NCBI GenBank assembly: GCA_014584605.1
Contig: JACTMO010000004.1
Coordinates: 1 to 34,737 of the forward strand
Length of the DNA: 34,737 nucleotides
Reading direction: 5' to 3'
DNA from: Bacteroidota bacterium
GTDB lineage: Bacteria > Bacteroidota > Bacteroidia > Flavobacteriales_F > PHOS-HE28
The translations under genes were made by a program, and so were the position numbers. The notes below the pieces were generated by a model. That model worked only from the letters and a program-made list of their open reading frames with translations. It made no database searches and was not told the DNA's origin. Shown here in pieces: positions 6,766-15,270 of this stretch (position 1 is its first letter; each line of letters starts with the position of its first letter).

Positions 6766-9624
6766 ATGCCTGCAACCCTTGCGATCAGCAACGAGACGAT
6801 CAGGAACCTGACCGTCGGCACCTCAGCGCACCCGGCCAGCGACGGCGATACGACCGGCAGCATCGGCTGCGAGTTCGAGGCGGTCTATCGCGTGACCATC
6901 GGGGGAACGGACGACGCGGCCAACCCCATCAACACCTGGGCAACGCGTTCCCTGGTGTTCAACCCGGCGCTGTTCCTTCCCAACGGCGACCCCACCGCGC
7001 CGCCCATCGGGCAAGGATGGGCCGTTTCCTTCCCTTCAGGCTCGATTGCGGGCAACACCTACCCGATGACCCTGGTAGGGCAGGGAACGAACGCCCCAGC
7101 GAACACAAACGCGACGTGTGAGGCCCGCGTTCAGGCGAGCCCCACCCAGGTCGACGTGGTGTTCAGGTTCCGGGCGACCATGGACCTCGAGGGCTACATC
7201 ACCGGCCTGCCCTTGTCGAACAACGACCGCCTCCTGAAAGCTCGCCGCCTGGACGGGTTGCCCTTCGTCAACACGCAGCCGAGCGTGTACGCGAACACGG
7301 ACACGCGCGTGCTGAAGGCGGTGTTCACGGCCTTCGGGAACTTCCCGTACCGCCGTGAGCGCGCGCAGTCGATCATGGGGCTTCGCTTCTACGCCAGTGG
7401 CCTTACCGGTGCGGCCGAGTTCGGCACGTGCACCACGTCCATCTTGGATGCCGGCGGTGATCCCATGACGGCGCTCAGTTCCTTCGAGGCTCAGACCGTG
7501 CGCTTCGAGTGGCCGACCGGCGCGGGCTTCGCGCCCACGGACGACACCCAGGCGACGATCATGCTCCTGGACATCACCACGCCCGGCTCGCAGGGCGGGA
7601 CCTACCTTCAGGACTACGCCGCGGTCATTACCATGCAGCTGGTGCTCAACACCGGGCCGACCTATCGCATCGACCGAGCGATCGGCGCTGGTGACCTGGT
7701 GGCCGGCCACCGCTACCTCGTGGTGGTGGTGGTGCCCGTGGATGATGGGTCGAACTACATCACCAACAGCTACAAGCTCGAAGCGCGCGCGAGCGCAACC
7801 CCGACGCCGCTGGTGATGGACGCCGCGATCAGCGGGACCGTGATCGACTATGCGCACAACCCCAACACCGACAACGTGGTGAGCACCGTGGTCGATCGCT
7901 TGGTGTGCCGCACGGTTCTGCTGAAGGCCCAGTATGACATCCAGGCCGCGGCCACCACCTGGGCCGGTTCGGTGGATGACAACCTGGAGAGCGTGAGCGT
8001 CACGGTGAAGAAGGACGGGGTGCCCGTGTTCACGCGCACGGTGATTCGTGCCGGCGCCGTGTGGCCCTCGGATCCCTTGTTGGTGGTGAGCGAGGACGGA
8101 AGCGAGGTACGCGCCGACCTGCTGCTGGCAATGGCGTTCCCCAACGAGGGCGGCAAGCCGGACTTCAGCGGGGCCACGGTACACGCCGACTGGACCTTCG
8201 CGTTCCGCTACCCGGCGGTGTCCGACTGGCTGGTGCACTACACCTATCGCCAACAGGTGGAGGCCAACGCACACGGGAACTTCACGAAGGTCGTCAGCGC
8301 GATCAACCTCCTGAGCTACGAAACGGGCCTGCCCTTGGATAGCATGTGCGAGGACCGCGTGCTGGTTGAAGTGCGCCTCGACCCCGCACAGGTCGGCAGC
8401 GACACCTGGACGCTCCGGGCCTTCGCGATGCGCGCACCGTTCGGCTACGACCCCTCCTTGGGCACTGCCGGCATGAACGAAGAAGAGAGCTATGCCTCCC
8501 CCGTTGGCGTGCTGCCTCAGTCTTCGGCGCCGATCATTGAGCTGGTGCAGCACACCTTCACGGCGAACCGTGCGACCTTCCTGTTCGATGCCACGCAGGT
8601 AGCCGAGGGCGAACGCTGGCGCTTGTACGTGGTGGTTCAGCCGCAGATCGCGCCCAGCGCTGAGTGTGTCGATGCGTTCCCCGTGGAACCTGTGAACGTG
8701 GCCGGGGTGGTGTTCGCACAGGAACAGGCCCTGTACGAGGGCGCTGGCATCACCGTGACCGGTGCCGGGGAGCCATTGGCGGATGGCTTCTATGCGGAGA
8801 CGGGCTCCATGGGAGGCCGTCCGGCATACGAGAGCGGTAGCGGGTGGTTCTGCCAGTGGACCGGCTCTAATTGGATGATCCACGACGGCAGTCAGTACTA
8901 CGTGGGCGTCGAGGACGTACCCACGCCCGACCTGGTGACCACGTGGAACGCCCTGACCGCCCCCGCCCCCGCGCCTGCCGTTACTGCTGGGGGTGTTGTG
9001 GTGCCCGATGGGACTGAGCTCTTCATCCGCGATCACAACACCGCAACCCCCGGGACGAGCCTGTGGGAGAAGAACACCGGGAACGTGGTCCGGAAGGTGC
9101 CCGCCGGCACGGGTGATGACGGAACCGATTGGGAGGTCGTGCCCCTGTCGGTGAACGACATCGTGAACGACGTGACCAAGGCCGGAACGCCTGAGCAGTA
9201 CTGGCAGGTCTACTCCTGCCCCGCGGCACAGTACAGCCCGTTCTTCGACTACAGCGGGAAGGTGGGCATCCTGTACCTCCACCAGATCGCGTCTCTTGAC
9301 CCTGGGCCCCCGGCGATCACGAACCTCCAGTGGATCACCACGTTCATCGGCGAGTCGCCGGATTGGAGCGCCGTGGACCTGTGCCGCACGTGCACGGTGC
9401 AGTTCACCACCGACGACGATCCCGACACGGCCACCTGGGTGGACAGCCCGTTGATGCTTCCTGTGCAGGTGGGAAGCCCGCCGACGTGGAACGGCTGGGC
9501 GATGTTCGTCGGCACCTTCACGGCCAACTTCCCACCGACGCCTGGCACGAAGTGGATCCGACTGAAGTGGATGAGAGGCACGAACTTGCAGGGCTACACC
9601 GGGGCGATCTATCCAACCACCTGA
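6766..9624 (+). CDS. Large tail protein, putative host-contact component, 952 aa
   Basis: The start follows the previous stop by two bases in ACCTGACCATG. A near-identical junction (ACCTGATCATG) precedes the following gene. The protein is beta-rich, with repeated Thr/Val/Ala strands (VTIGGTDDAANPINTW, VVFRFRATMDLEGYITGLPL), few charged helices and no coiled coil or signal peptide. Several stretches suggest tandem immunoglobulin-like folds (for example VSVTVKKDGVPVFTR). The segment near residues 730-780 is Ala/Pro-rich (TAPAPAPAVTAGG) and may be a hinge. Size, composition and place in the tail-tip block suggest a tail spike or receptor-contact protein. No family is recognised. Confidence 0.55.
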   Translation: MPATLAISNETIRNLTVGTSAHPASDGDTTGSIGCEFEAVYRVTIGGTDDAANPINTWATRSLVFNPALFLPNGDPTAPPIGQGWAVSFPSGSIAGNTYPMTLVGQGTNAPANTNATCEARVQASPTQVDVVFRFRATMDLEGYITGLPLSNNDRLLKARRLDGLPFVNTQPSVYANTDTRVLKAVFTAFGNFPYRRERAQSIMGLRFYASGLTGAAEFGTCTTSILDAGGDPMTALSSFEAQTVRFEWPTGAGFAPTDDTQATIMLLDITTPGSQGGTYLQDYAAVITMQLVLNTGPTYRIDRAIGAGDLVAGHRYLVVVVVPVDDGSNYITNSYKLEARASATPTPLVMDAAISGTVIDYAHNPNTDNVVSTVVDRLVCRTVLLKAQYDIQAAATTWAGSVDDNLESVSVTVKKDGVPVFTRTVIRAGAVWPSDPLLVVSEDGSEVRADLLLAMAFPNEGGKPDFSGATVHADWTFAFRYPAVSDWLVHYTYRQQVEANAHGNFTKVVSAINLLSYETGLPLDSMCEDRVLVEVRLDPAQVGSDTWTLRAFAMRAPFGYDPSLGTAGMNEEESYASPVGVLPQSSAPIIELVQHTFTANRATFLFDATQVAEGERWRLYVVVQPQIAPSAECVDAFPVEPVNVAGVVFAQEQALYEGAGITVTGAGEPLADGFYAETGSMGGRPAYESGSGWFCQWTGSNWMIHDGSQYYVGVEDVPTPDLVTTWNALTAPAPAPAVTAGGVVVPDGTELFIRDHNTATPGTSLWEKNTGNVVRKVPAGTGDDGTDWEVVPLSVNDIVNDVTKAGTPEQYWQVYSCPAAQYSPFFDYSGKVGILYLHQIASLDPGPPAITNLQWITTFIGESPDWSAVDLCRTCTVQFTTDDDPDTATWVDSPLMLPVQVGSPPTWNGWAMFVGTFTANFPPTPGTKWIRLKWMRGTNLQGYTGAIYPTT

Positions 9625-9626
9625 TC

Positions 9627-11129
9627 ATGGCACTACCTACCGTCGTTGAGGTCACCAACCCGCGCCTGGCCGACACGGCTCACGAAATGCTGAGCGTGAG
9701 CGAGGTCGAAGAGCTCCCGATCAAGTACGCATGCCTCACCGATGCGGAGACGAGCGGCGGCGACTGCGTGGCCGACCCGTGCCCCGGATGTTCGCACGAG
9801 GACGCCTTCTTCTACGTGGTGGAGCCGGATGACCTGGTGCCGCTGCAGTTTTGGGTCGTGGATCGGGTGAACCTCTTCCCTCAGTCGCCCGTGTACGGCT
9901 GGCGGAAGGCCAGCCCCGACTACTTCGTGGAGCTCCGGGTTCGAGGCCTGGACGGCGCGGTTCTGTGGGAGGGCGACATTCGCGACATCGCCGACGCCTT
10001 CAGCCTTGGCCTGTCCGAACACGGGCCATTTCAGTCCGTGCTGGTGAACGTGGACCTGCTGTTGAAGGTGATCGATCCGGTCGTTGACTGTTGGTACTTC
10101 GAGTTCCGCGCACGCACCAACGACAGCAGTGCGGTTCGGGTGGACAGCGATGAACTGATCACCACGCCGAACGTCGGTGACACTTACATCGACTTCGGTA
10201 CGGAGATGATCATGACATGGAACGGCACCGGATGGGAGGGAACGGCGGCACAGGAGCGGACCACGTACTACGCGGAGAACACCGGCAATTACTATCACTA
10301 TGAGCTTGGCGAGTTCACCGGACTTGCAGGGCCGCCGGACCCGTCGCTGGGCGACCAGTTCGACACGTGCCGCACGTTCAACTATCGGTTGCAGCGGTGT
10401 GACGAGCTTCTGATCACTTTCGAAGCAAGTCAGACCGGCCTTGACTGTGCCGGCTTCATACACGACACAATGCGACCAGGGTGGGCCATGGACCCGGTTC
10501 CTGGGATCACTCAGGTGGACTACTTCCTGCCGAACGGTGTTGCAGACCTTGCGGATGCCCAGCTTTTCCCCGGGCTGCTGGTGATCACTCCGCAGATCCC
10601 GGCGGTGCTGTTCTACACCGGCTCGGAGTGGGTGTGGGCGAAGCCGATGCCCGCGCTCAATTCCCTTTTCCTGGTGATGAACACCTTCGGCGGGATGGAC
10701 GCTGGCGACGTGTTGGAGCGCCAGGATTGGGTGCCCTTCGTCGGCTACTGGAACGACGCCGGCGTGCTGGCCGACTTCTTCCCAGGGGCGACCTTCGACA
10801 ACACCCCGGTGCCGTTCTACACCTTCCAGCACTACTTCCGCATCCCCGGCAGCGTGGAGGTGGAGGAGTTGCCCTTGGATCAGGAGTTGACCCGGAACGG
10901 CCGGTTGATCCGCACCACGTCAAGCACCCGGGCCCGCGTCCGCTCGCACGGCACGCCGATCGAGGTGGTGCGCAAGATCCAGGCAGTGGCCGGGGCCTCT
11001 TCCTGGGAGCTCAACGCCGACCCGTGGGACAGCATCGAGACGCTACGGAAGAACAACGAGGAGGGCTTGCTGTGGTGGATCGACACCTTCGTTGTGCGTG
11101 AAGATTGCACGCGTGTAGTTGACTGCTGA
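9627..11129 (+). CDS. Tail protein, hypothetical, 500 aa
   Basis: The ATG at 9627 is chosen because it follows the preceding stop by two bases. The open frame extends further upstream only by overlapping the 952-residue gene. The protein is acidic and aromatic (FFYVVEPDDLVPLQFWVVDR, FNYRLQRCDELLITF). It has a cysteine cluster near residues 47-55 (CVADPCPGC) and more cysteines up to the terminal one in TRVVDC. The C-terminus (EVVRKIQAVAGASSWELNAD) looks like a self-contained domain. It is the last of three large genes between the tape measure and the consensus promoter at 11119-11148, so a tail-tip or adhesion role is likely. No known family is recognised. Confidence 0.55.
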   Translation: MALPTVVEVTNPRLADTAHEMLSVSEVEELPIKYACLTDAETSGGDCVADPCPGCSHEDAFFYVVEPDDLVPLQFWVVDRVNLFPQSPVYGWRKASPDYFVELRVRGLDGAVLWEGDIRDIADAFSLGLSEHGPFQSVLVNVDLLLKVIDPVVDCWYFEFRARTNDSSAVRVDSDELITTPNVGDTYIDFGTEMIMTWNGTGWEGTAAQERTTYYAENTGNYYHYELGEFTGLAGPPDPSLGDQFDTCRTFNYRLQRCDELLITFEASQTGLDCAGFIHDTMRPGWAMDPVPGITQVDYFLPNGVADLADAQLFPGLLVITPQIPAVLFYTGSEWVWAKPMPALNSLFLVMNTFGGMDAGDVLERQDWVPFVGYWNDAGVLADFFPGATFDNTPVPFYTFQHYFRIPGSVEVEELPLDQELTRNGRLIRTTSSTRARVRSHGTPIEVVRKIQAVAGASSWELNADPWDSIETLRKNNEEGLLWWIDTFVVREDCTRVVDC

Positions 11130-11148
11130 TCGAGCGCTGCTATCTTCG
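11119..11148 (+). promoter_or_regulatory. Bacteroidota-type promoter: TTG-N19-TATCTTCG
   Basis: TTG at 11119-11121 and TATCTTCG at 11141-11148 are separated by 19 bases, the spacing expected for Bacteroidota -33/-7 elements. Transcription would start near 11153, after the stop of the preceding gene, so it should serve the gene at 11250 and probably the portal block. The -33 TTG overlaps the end of the upstream coding sequence. Confidence 0.6.
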
Positions 11149-11249
11149 TCGCGCATCACGCCCGATGCACACCGAGGCGAAAGCCTGACATGAGGGGATG
11201 CCGACCACCCTGCGGAAGAGGTTGGCAGTGACGAAAACCCCGAACTTCA
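11149..11249 (+). other. 101-base leader between promoter and gene
   Basis: The leader contains a small hairpin AGGC-GAAA-GCCT (11175-11186) with a GNRA loop. It also has two tiny open frames, ATG 11165 to TGA 11188 (MHTEAKA) and ATG 11190 to TGA 11231 (MRGCRPPCGRGWQ). No SD or recognised riboswitch is seen. It could be a regulatory leader or simply untranslated. Confidence 0.35.
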
Positions 11250-11801
11250 ATGGGACTTTGCCCGACTGGTTGTGCAACTGCGATTCCTGCGATCACGGGA
11301 TCCGGTTGCAACATCATCACCAGGCCTGCCGGCGTTGATCGCGTCATCTTCAAGCGCTGCGACTATTCCTTCACGCTCATCACCGACCTTACCGAGTGGG
11401 AGACGGCCATCGCTGCCGATCAGATCCACGCCACCGGTCGCGTGCTGGGACAGAAGCCGAAGGGTAGCCCTTCGCGGCGTCGGGTTGCTTCCTGCCTGCC
11501 GGAGCGCACCGTGAACTACACGCGCACCTGGTCGTGGAAGGACAGCAACAGCGACAACACCACGTTCACGGACTACGACTTCTATCAGTACGTGGACCAG
11601 TACCAGGACCTGCTGCACATCGCGTTCTACACCTGCGATGGCCTCCTGTTCGGCTTCTTCGAGGACTTCAGCCTCGACGTTGACGACACCCGCGGCGAGA
11701 CGAACGACGAGGACGCCGCGTTCGAGGTCACCTGCGAGGTGAAGAGCCGCCTGGTTGCCAAGCCGATCAAGCTGACCGGCCTGTCCGCTATCCTTGCCTG
11801 A
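11250..11801 (+). CDS. Structural protein, candidate major tail-tube protein, 183 aa
   Basis: In-frame TGA at 11229-11231 limits the start, and ATG 11250 is the first good one. The protein has an N-terminal cysteine-containing segment (CPTGCATAIPAITGSGCN). A beta-rich core follows (TVNYTRTWSWKDSNSDNTTF, DLLHIAFYTCDGLLFGFFED), then an acidic loop DTRGETNDEDAAF. It ends with strands EVTCEVKSRLVAKPIKL. Length, beta content and control by the best-matching promoter in the tail region are what one expects of an abundant tube subunit. This is inference, since no tail-tube family is recognised. It could equally be another tail or head-tail joining protein. Its stop overlaps the portal ATG (TGATG). 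Confidence 0.4.
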   Translation: MGLCPTGCATAIPAITGSGCNIITRPAGVDRVIFKRCDYSFTLITDLTEWETAIAADQIHATGRVLGQKPKGSPSRRRVASCLPERTVNYTRTWSWKDSNSDNTTFTDYDFYQYVDQYQDLLHIAFYTCDGLLFGFFEDFSLDVDDTRGETNDEDAAFEVTCEVKSRLVAKPIKLTGLSAILA

Positions 11802-13558
11802 TGCCGCTTCGAGATCCGAACCGGTACGCAAGGGACTTCTTCAAGCTCCCCCGGCCTGCGCTGCGACAGCGTTGGCTGGGGGAGTACGAAGGGGTCACCA
11901 CGCACATGCACGGCCGTGTCGCCAAGCGGCTGATCGGTATCCGCCGCCCGTACGAGCCTTCCGAGATCATGAGCTACCGGCTGGCGAATTACGAGGCCGT
12001 GACCCAGGGCCCGTTCAAGCGGTCCCGCACCAACCTGCAGCGCGTGTTCGGTAGCTCGCAGGTGAGCATCGAGATCGGAGACGAGGTCGTGCGCGACTAC
12101 ATCAACGGCCCCAACTTCGCGGGAACGGACATGCGGAGCTACTGGTCGCGGAACCTGGTGAGCCGCATGCTGGACGATCCGAACGGCTTGCTGATCTGGT
12201 GGGTCGATGCCGTGCCCGCACTGCTCACCGAGCGCGTGACCCCCAGGCCTTACATGATCCTTTCCCACCGCGTCCAGCACATCACCGAGGATGCGATCAG
12301 CTGGCTGAGCAACGAGCTCAGCTCGGTGATCGTCACAGACCCGGCCGATGCCAGCAAGGAGATCGAGGTTCGGCAAGGCCGCGTGTACTATGTGGTCACG
12401 GACACCGAGTACTGGAAGCTCGTCCAGTACGGCCGCAAGGAAGACGCCCTCTACCGGCTGGACCTGCACTACCGCCACCAACTGAACCGCCTGCCGGTCT
12501 ACGTGCTTGGTGGTGAGCCCAAGGTCGAGACGAACGAGAAGACCAATGAGGACGAGCACTGGTTCGGGAGCTACTTCGGCTCCGCGGTGCCGTACGCCAA
12601 CGAGTGCGCGCGCCAGTGGAGCGACCACCAGGGCGTCATGGTCACGATGGGATACCCCATCCGGGAGGTGAAGCCGATCCGTTGCACGGCCGCCGGTTGC
12701 CGCGATGGCAAGGTGTACAGCACCGCCGACGACGACACCACCGAGATCACCACCTGCCAGGTGTGTTCGGGCCGTGGCACCATCGCCCCGCCGTCCATGT
12801 ACGGCGTCCTGGTCCGCGAAGAGGCCGGCGCCCTCGAAGACCGCAGCCGAGCTGCAGCCGAGGTTCCCATGGTGCGCTTCCTGCATCCGGAGGTGCCCAT
12901 CTTGGACAAGGGAGAGCAGGCCTGGCGGAACTACCTGCGCGACGTGGAGCGCGAACTGGACCTGCTCTTCGTTGATGAGGCACAGAGCGGCAAGGCCAAG
13001 GAGATCGACCGCGAAGGCCAGGTCGCAAAGCTGGACCTGATCGGGAACCACCTCTTCCAGACGCTCTTCCGGAACAGCCTGCGCGATGTGACCGAGCTGC
13101 TGAAGCGGCCCTGGGATCCGGCCGCCGTGTCGATCACCCTCCCGCCGACCTTCGTGGTGCGCACCGAGAGCGACCTGGTGAACGAGCTGAAGAGCTTGAC
13201 CGAGGCCCAGGAGGACGGCATTGTCCGTGTCGGCGTCCAGCACGAACTGGCATCGAAGCGCTTCGCCGGCAACCTCACCGTGGCCCGCAGCATCGAAGTA
13301 CTGAGCGGCTATGATGTGCTCTATGGGATGACCACGGAAGCCGTCTCGGCATTGTCCGCCTCCGGAACGGTGGTGGACGACCTGCTGCTGCGGCGGCACG
13401 TGTTGGCCCGGGCAGCGCTTCAACGCCTGATCATGCGCGAAGGCCCGGCGGTGTTGGAGGCCCAGGACATCTTCGCCAAGCTCGACGCCATGGTCGAGGA
13501 GATCATGCCCGCCAGTCGCATCGTGCCCAAGCCGGTAGATGAGCCTCCCGTGGAGTGA
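11801..13558 (+). CDS. Portal protein, 585 aa, with an inserted four-cysteine motif
   Basis: The evidence is size, context and an SPP1/HK97-like layout. It is followed by the minor head protein. The helical C-terminal half (QAWRNYLRDVERELDLLFVD, then SGKAKEIDREGQVAKL) resembles portal stem/crown segments. The 12-mer portal ring is the channel for packaging and the joining point for the tail. Cys295, Cys300, Cys319 and Cys322 form CX4C...CX2C with GRG after the last pair, like a zinc knuckle, which is unusual for a portal. The start overlaps the preceding stop. TATCCTTG-CCTG lies directly upstream (11789-11800), a near match to the start-proximal boxes. The end overlaps the sigma-like gene by 20 bases. 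Confidence 0.6.
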   Translation: MPLRDPNRYARDFFKLPRPALRQRWLGEYEGVTTHMHGRVAKRLIGIRRPYEPSEIMSYRLANYEAVTQGPFKRSRTNLQRVFGSSQVSIEIGDEVVRDYINGPNFAGTDMRSYWSRNLVSRMLDDPNGLLIWWVDAVPALLTERVTPRPYMILSHRVQHITEDAISWLSNELSSVIVTDPADASKEIEVRQGRVYYVVTDTEYWKLVQYGRKEDALYRLDLHYRHQLNRLPVYVLGGEPKVETNEKTNEDEHWFGSYFGSAVPYANECARQWSDHQGVMVTMGYPIREVKPIRCTAAGCRDGKVYSTADDDTTEITTCQVCSGRGTIAPPSMYGVLVREEAGALEDRSRAAAEVPMVRFLHPEVPILDKGEQAWRNYLRDVERELDLLFVDEAQSGKAKEIDREGQVAKLDLIGNHLFQTLFRNSLRDVTELLKRPWDPAAVSITLPPTFVVRTESDLVNELKSLTEAQEDGIVRVGVQHELASKRFAGNLTVARSIEVLSGYDVLYGMTTEAVSALSASGTVVDDLLLRRHVLARAALQRLIMREGPAVLEAQDIFAKLDAMVEEIMPASRIVPKPVDEPPVE

Positions 13559-14066
13559 CGCCGAGACCGGCCGCTACCTCACCAGGTGCCGCCGGGTGAT
13601 GATCTGGGCGGCGCTTCGCTGTGGGGTATCCTTCGACGACGCCGACGACGTGTTCCAGCAGGCTTCCCTTCGCATCCTGGCGCGCTTTCGCCGTCAGCCG
13701 CCCGATACCCCGCCGCCGGTGAGTTATGCGATCCAGGCGGCGAAAACGGCCGCCTACGACCGCCACTTGAAGAACCTGGCCTGGGATAGCGGGCGAAAGG
13801 CGGCCGAAGAGCTTCGACGTGAGCCCGATGACGGCCCCGCGGAGCTCTGTGATCGTGACCGGCGGCGCTTGTTCCAGCTCAGCGCGGCCATCGACAAGCT
13901 GCACGGAATGGAGAAGGCGGTCGTCCTGTGCCGGCTGCAAGGGATGACCCTGCAGCAGATCGCCGACCAGTACGAAGTGCCCAAGGAAACAGCACGCCGG
14001 GCCTATGTCATGGCGCTCCGGAGCATACGGCGCAAGCTCCTACCTTCGTGCAATGCCCCTTTCTGA
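13539..14066 (+). CDS. ECF-like RNA polymerase sigma factor, 175 aa
   Basis: The architecture is that of a two-domain ECF sigma factor. Residues about 10-75 resemble region 2, with the core-binding helix signature DDADDVFQQASLRILARF. Residues about 118-168 resemble region 4, with the helix-turn-helix signature MEKAVVLCRLQGMTLQQIAD, then QYEVPKETARRAYVMALRSI. Length is typical for the group. It would bind host core RNA polymerase and redirect it to particular promoters. It sits between portal and minor head genes and overlaps both (20 and 14 bases), so it would be made with late proteins. The recurrent TAnnTTCG boxes are possible targets. Region 2 is weaker than region 4, so a sigma-like DNA-binding protein remains possible. 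Confidence 0.7.
   Translation: MSLPWSDAETGRYLTRCRRVMIWAALRCGVSFDDADDVFQQASLRILARFRRQPPDTPPPVSYAIQAAKTAAYDRHLKNLAWDSGRKAAEELRREPDDGPAELCDRDRRRLFQLSAAIDKLHGMEKAVVLCRLQGMTLQQIADQYEVPKETARRAYVMALRSIRRKLLPSCNAPF
14041..14048 (+). promoter_or_regulatory. TAnnTTCG box (TACCTTCG) 4 nt before ATG 14053
   Basis: TACCTTCG-TGCA-ATG lies inside the end of the sigma-like gene. It decides the start of the minor head gene in favour of 14053 over a possible ATG at 14005. No TTG lies at the -33 spacing. Confidence 0.55.
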
Positions 14067-14886
14067 GCTCGTAGCGGACAACGCCCGCATCAGTGATCGA
14101 GCAGCGGCCGAGCTCGAGGCCCGTTTCGCCGGGCTTGAACGCGAGCTGGAGAAGCGCTTGCTGGCGTACCTGCGCCGCTTCAGCACCAGGGGCGGCCGGT
14201 TCAACAATGACAAGGCCAGCCGGGAGATCTTGCTTCAGGTCAAGCGCGTGCTGGCGAGCATCGTCGAACAGGAGAAGCTGCGGGAAGCCGTGCGCGACCT
14301 GTTGCCGGAGTTCGACCGCATCGGGGAGAACGTGGCGTTCATGCACGGGGAGGAGTCCGGCCTGGTGATCCCCAAGGCGTTCATCAACGAGCCCAAGCTG
14401 CGGATCATCGACCTGACCACCGACAACCTGATCACTAGCGGCTACGACGCGCGCTTCGTCCAGCCGGTGAAGAAGGCCCTGTTCCAACACGTGAGCGTGG
14501 GGGCCGAGGTGCTGGAAACCGAGCGCGCCCTTCGGGTTATGATCCGAGGCGCCGAAGGTCGGGCCGGCCTGCTCACACAGTACGTCGGTCAGGTGGCACG
14601 GGACAGCCTGAACCAGTACGAAGGCCAGGTGCACGAAGCCATCGCCCAGGAGTTCGGGCTGACGAACACCCGGTACGTGGGCAACATCATCGGCACCACG
14701 CGCTGGCAATGCCGCCGATGGGTCAAGATGGGGATCATCACCGCGGAGCAGCTGCCGCGCGAACTGAGCCTGGCCTTCAGCCGTGGTCGCGGCATGATCC
14801 CTGGCACTACCGTGAGCACGTGGCGCGTCAACCGCGGCGGCTACAACTGCATGCACTCGGCCATCCCCACCAAGCGAGAACCGTAG
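14053..14886 (+). CDS. Minor head / head-morphogenesis protein (SPP1 gp7-like), 277 aa
   Basis: The C-terminal domain has the order seen in SPP1 gp7/Mu gpF-type proteins. TTRWQCRRWVKMGIITAEQL comes first, then a loop with GMIPGTTVSTWRVN and the terminal GGYNCMHSAIP, equivalent to the usual G-x-N-C-R-H. The N-terminal half is charged and helical (AAAELEARFAGLERELEKRL). These proteins follow the portal gene, join the capsid in low copy and take part in assembly or ejection. The start at 14053 is supported by TACCTTCG four bases upstream and removes 16 unlikely residues encoded from 14005. It overlaps the sigma-like gene by 14 bases and ends at TAG, which itself forms the start of the next TAGCTTCG box. 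Confidence 0.75.
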   Translation: MPLSELVADNARISDRAAAELEARFAGLERELEKRLLAYLRRFSTRGGRFNNDKASREILLQVKRVLASIVEQEKLREAVRDLLPEFDRIGENVAFMHGEESGLVIPKAFINEPKLRIIDLTTDNLITSGYDARFVQPVKKALFQHVSVGAEVLETERALRVMIRGAEGRAGLLTQYVGQVARDSLNQYEGQVHEAIAQEFGLTNTRYVGNIIGTTRWQCRRWVKMGIITAEQLPRELSLAFSRGRGMIPGTTVSTWRVNRGGYNCMHSAIPTKREP

Positions 14887-14891
14887 CTTCG
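14884..14891 (+). promoter_or_regulatory. TAnnTTCG box (TAGCTTCG) 4 nt before ATG 14896
   Basis: TAGCTTCG-CACC-ATGG begins with the TAG stop of the preceding gene. The same arrangement, TAGCTTCG-TGCC-ATGG, is found at 20272-20287, 5.4 kb away. It would give a leaderless mRNA for the lysis genes. Confidence 0.6.
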
Positions 14892-14895
14892 CACC

Positions 14896-15270
14896 ATGGC
14901 AAGGTGCTTCGTCGTTCTGATCGTGTCAGCCGTTGTGCTGCTGTTCCTGTGGTTGCACATGAGCAACGAGAACAGCCGCGACAGGCGGGACCACATGATG
15001 CAGGTGCAGACCCTACGCGATCAGATCCGTGTATCCGACAGCGTGTTGGCCGTTCGCGATGAAGAGGAGGCCGAGCTGCTGGATACTTTGCGAGCTTTGC
15101 GCGCAGAGCATGCAGCCCTGATCGCTGAGCTTGCGTCCATCACCTCCACACACCGATCAACCCGCGATGCGCTACTTGTTGCCCCTCCTGACAGCCTTCT
15201 GCGTTTCATCCGCCGCCATGTCGCAGGCTACCGGCCCTTCGACGCCGGACAGCCTTGGCTTGAGCACTGA
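14896..15270 (+). CDS. Inner-membrane spanin-like (Rz-like) protein, 124 aa
   Basis: The protein has one N-terminal membrane helix (CFVVLIVSAVVLLFLWLHM, residues about 4-22). A charged, heptad-like helix fills most of the rest (VRDEEEAELLDTLRALRAEH). That is the layout of i-spanins, whose periplasmic coiled coil links inner and outer membranes in the last step of lysis of Gram-negative hosts. The context fits: the overlapping next gene encodes an exported protein, and the one after it is an endolysin. The start is fixed by TAGCTTCG-CACC-ATG. The last ~35 residues overlap the next gene in another frame. The role is inferred from topology, since spanins are poorly conserved in sequence. Confidence 0.55.
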   Translation: MARCFVVLIVSAVVLLFLWLHMSNENSRDRRDHMMQVQTLRDQIRVSDSVLAVRDEEEAELLDTLRALRAEHAALIAELASITSTHRSTRDALLVAPPDSLLRFIRRHVAGYRPFDAGQPWLEH

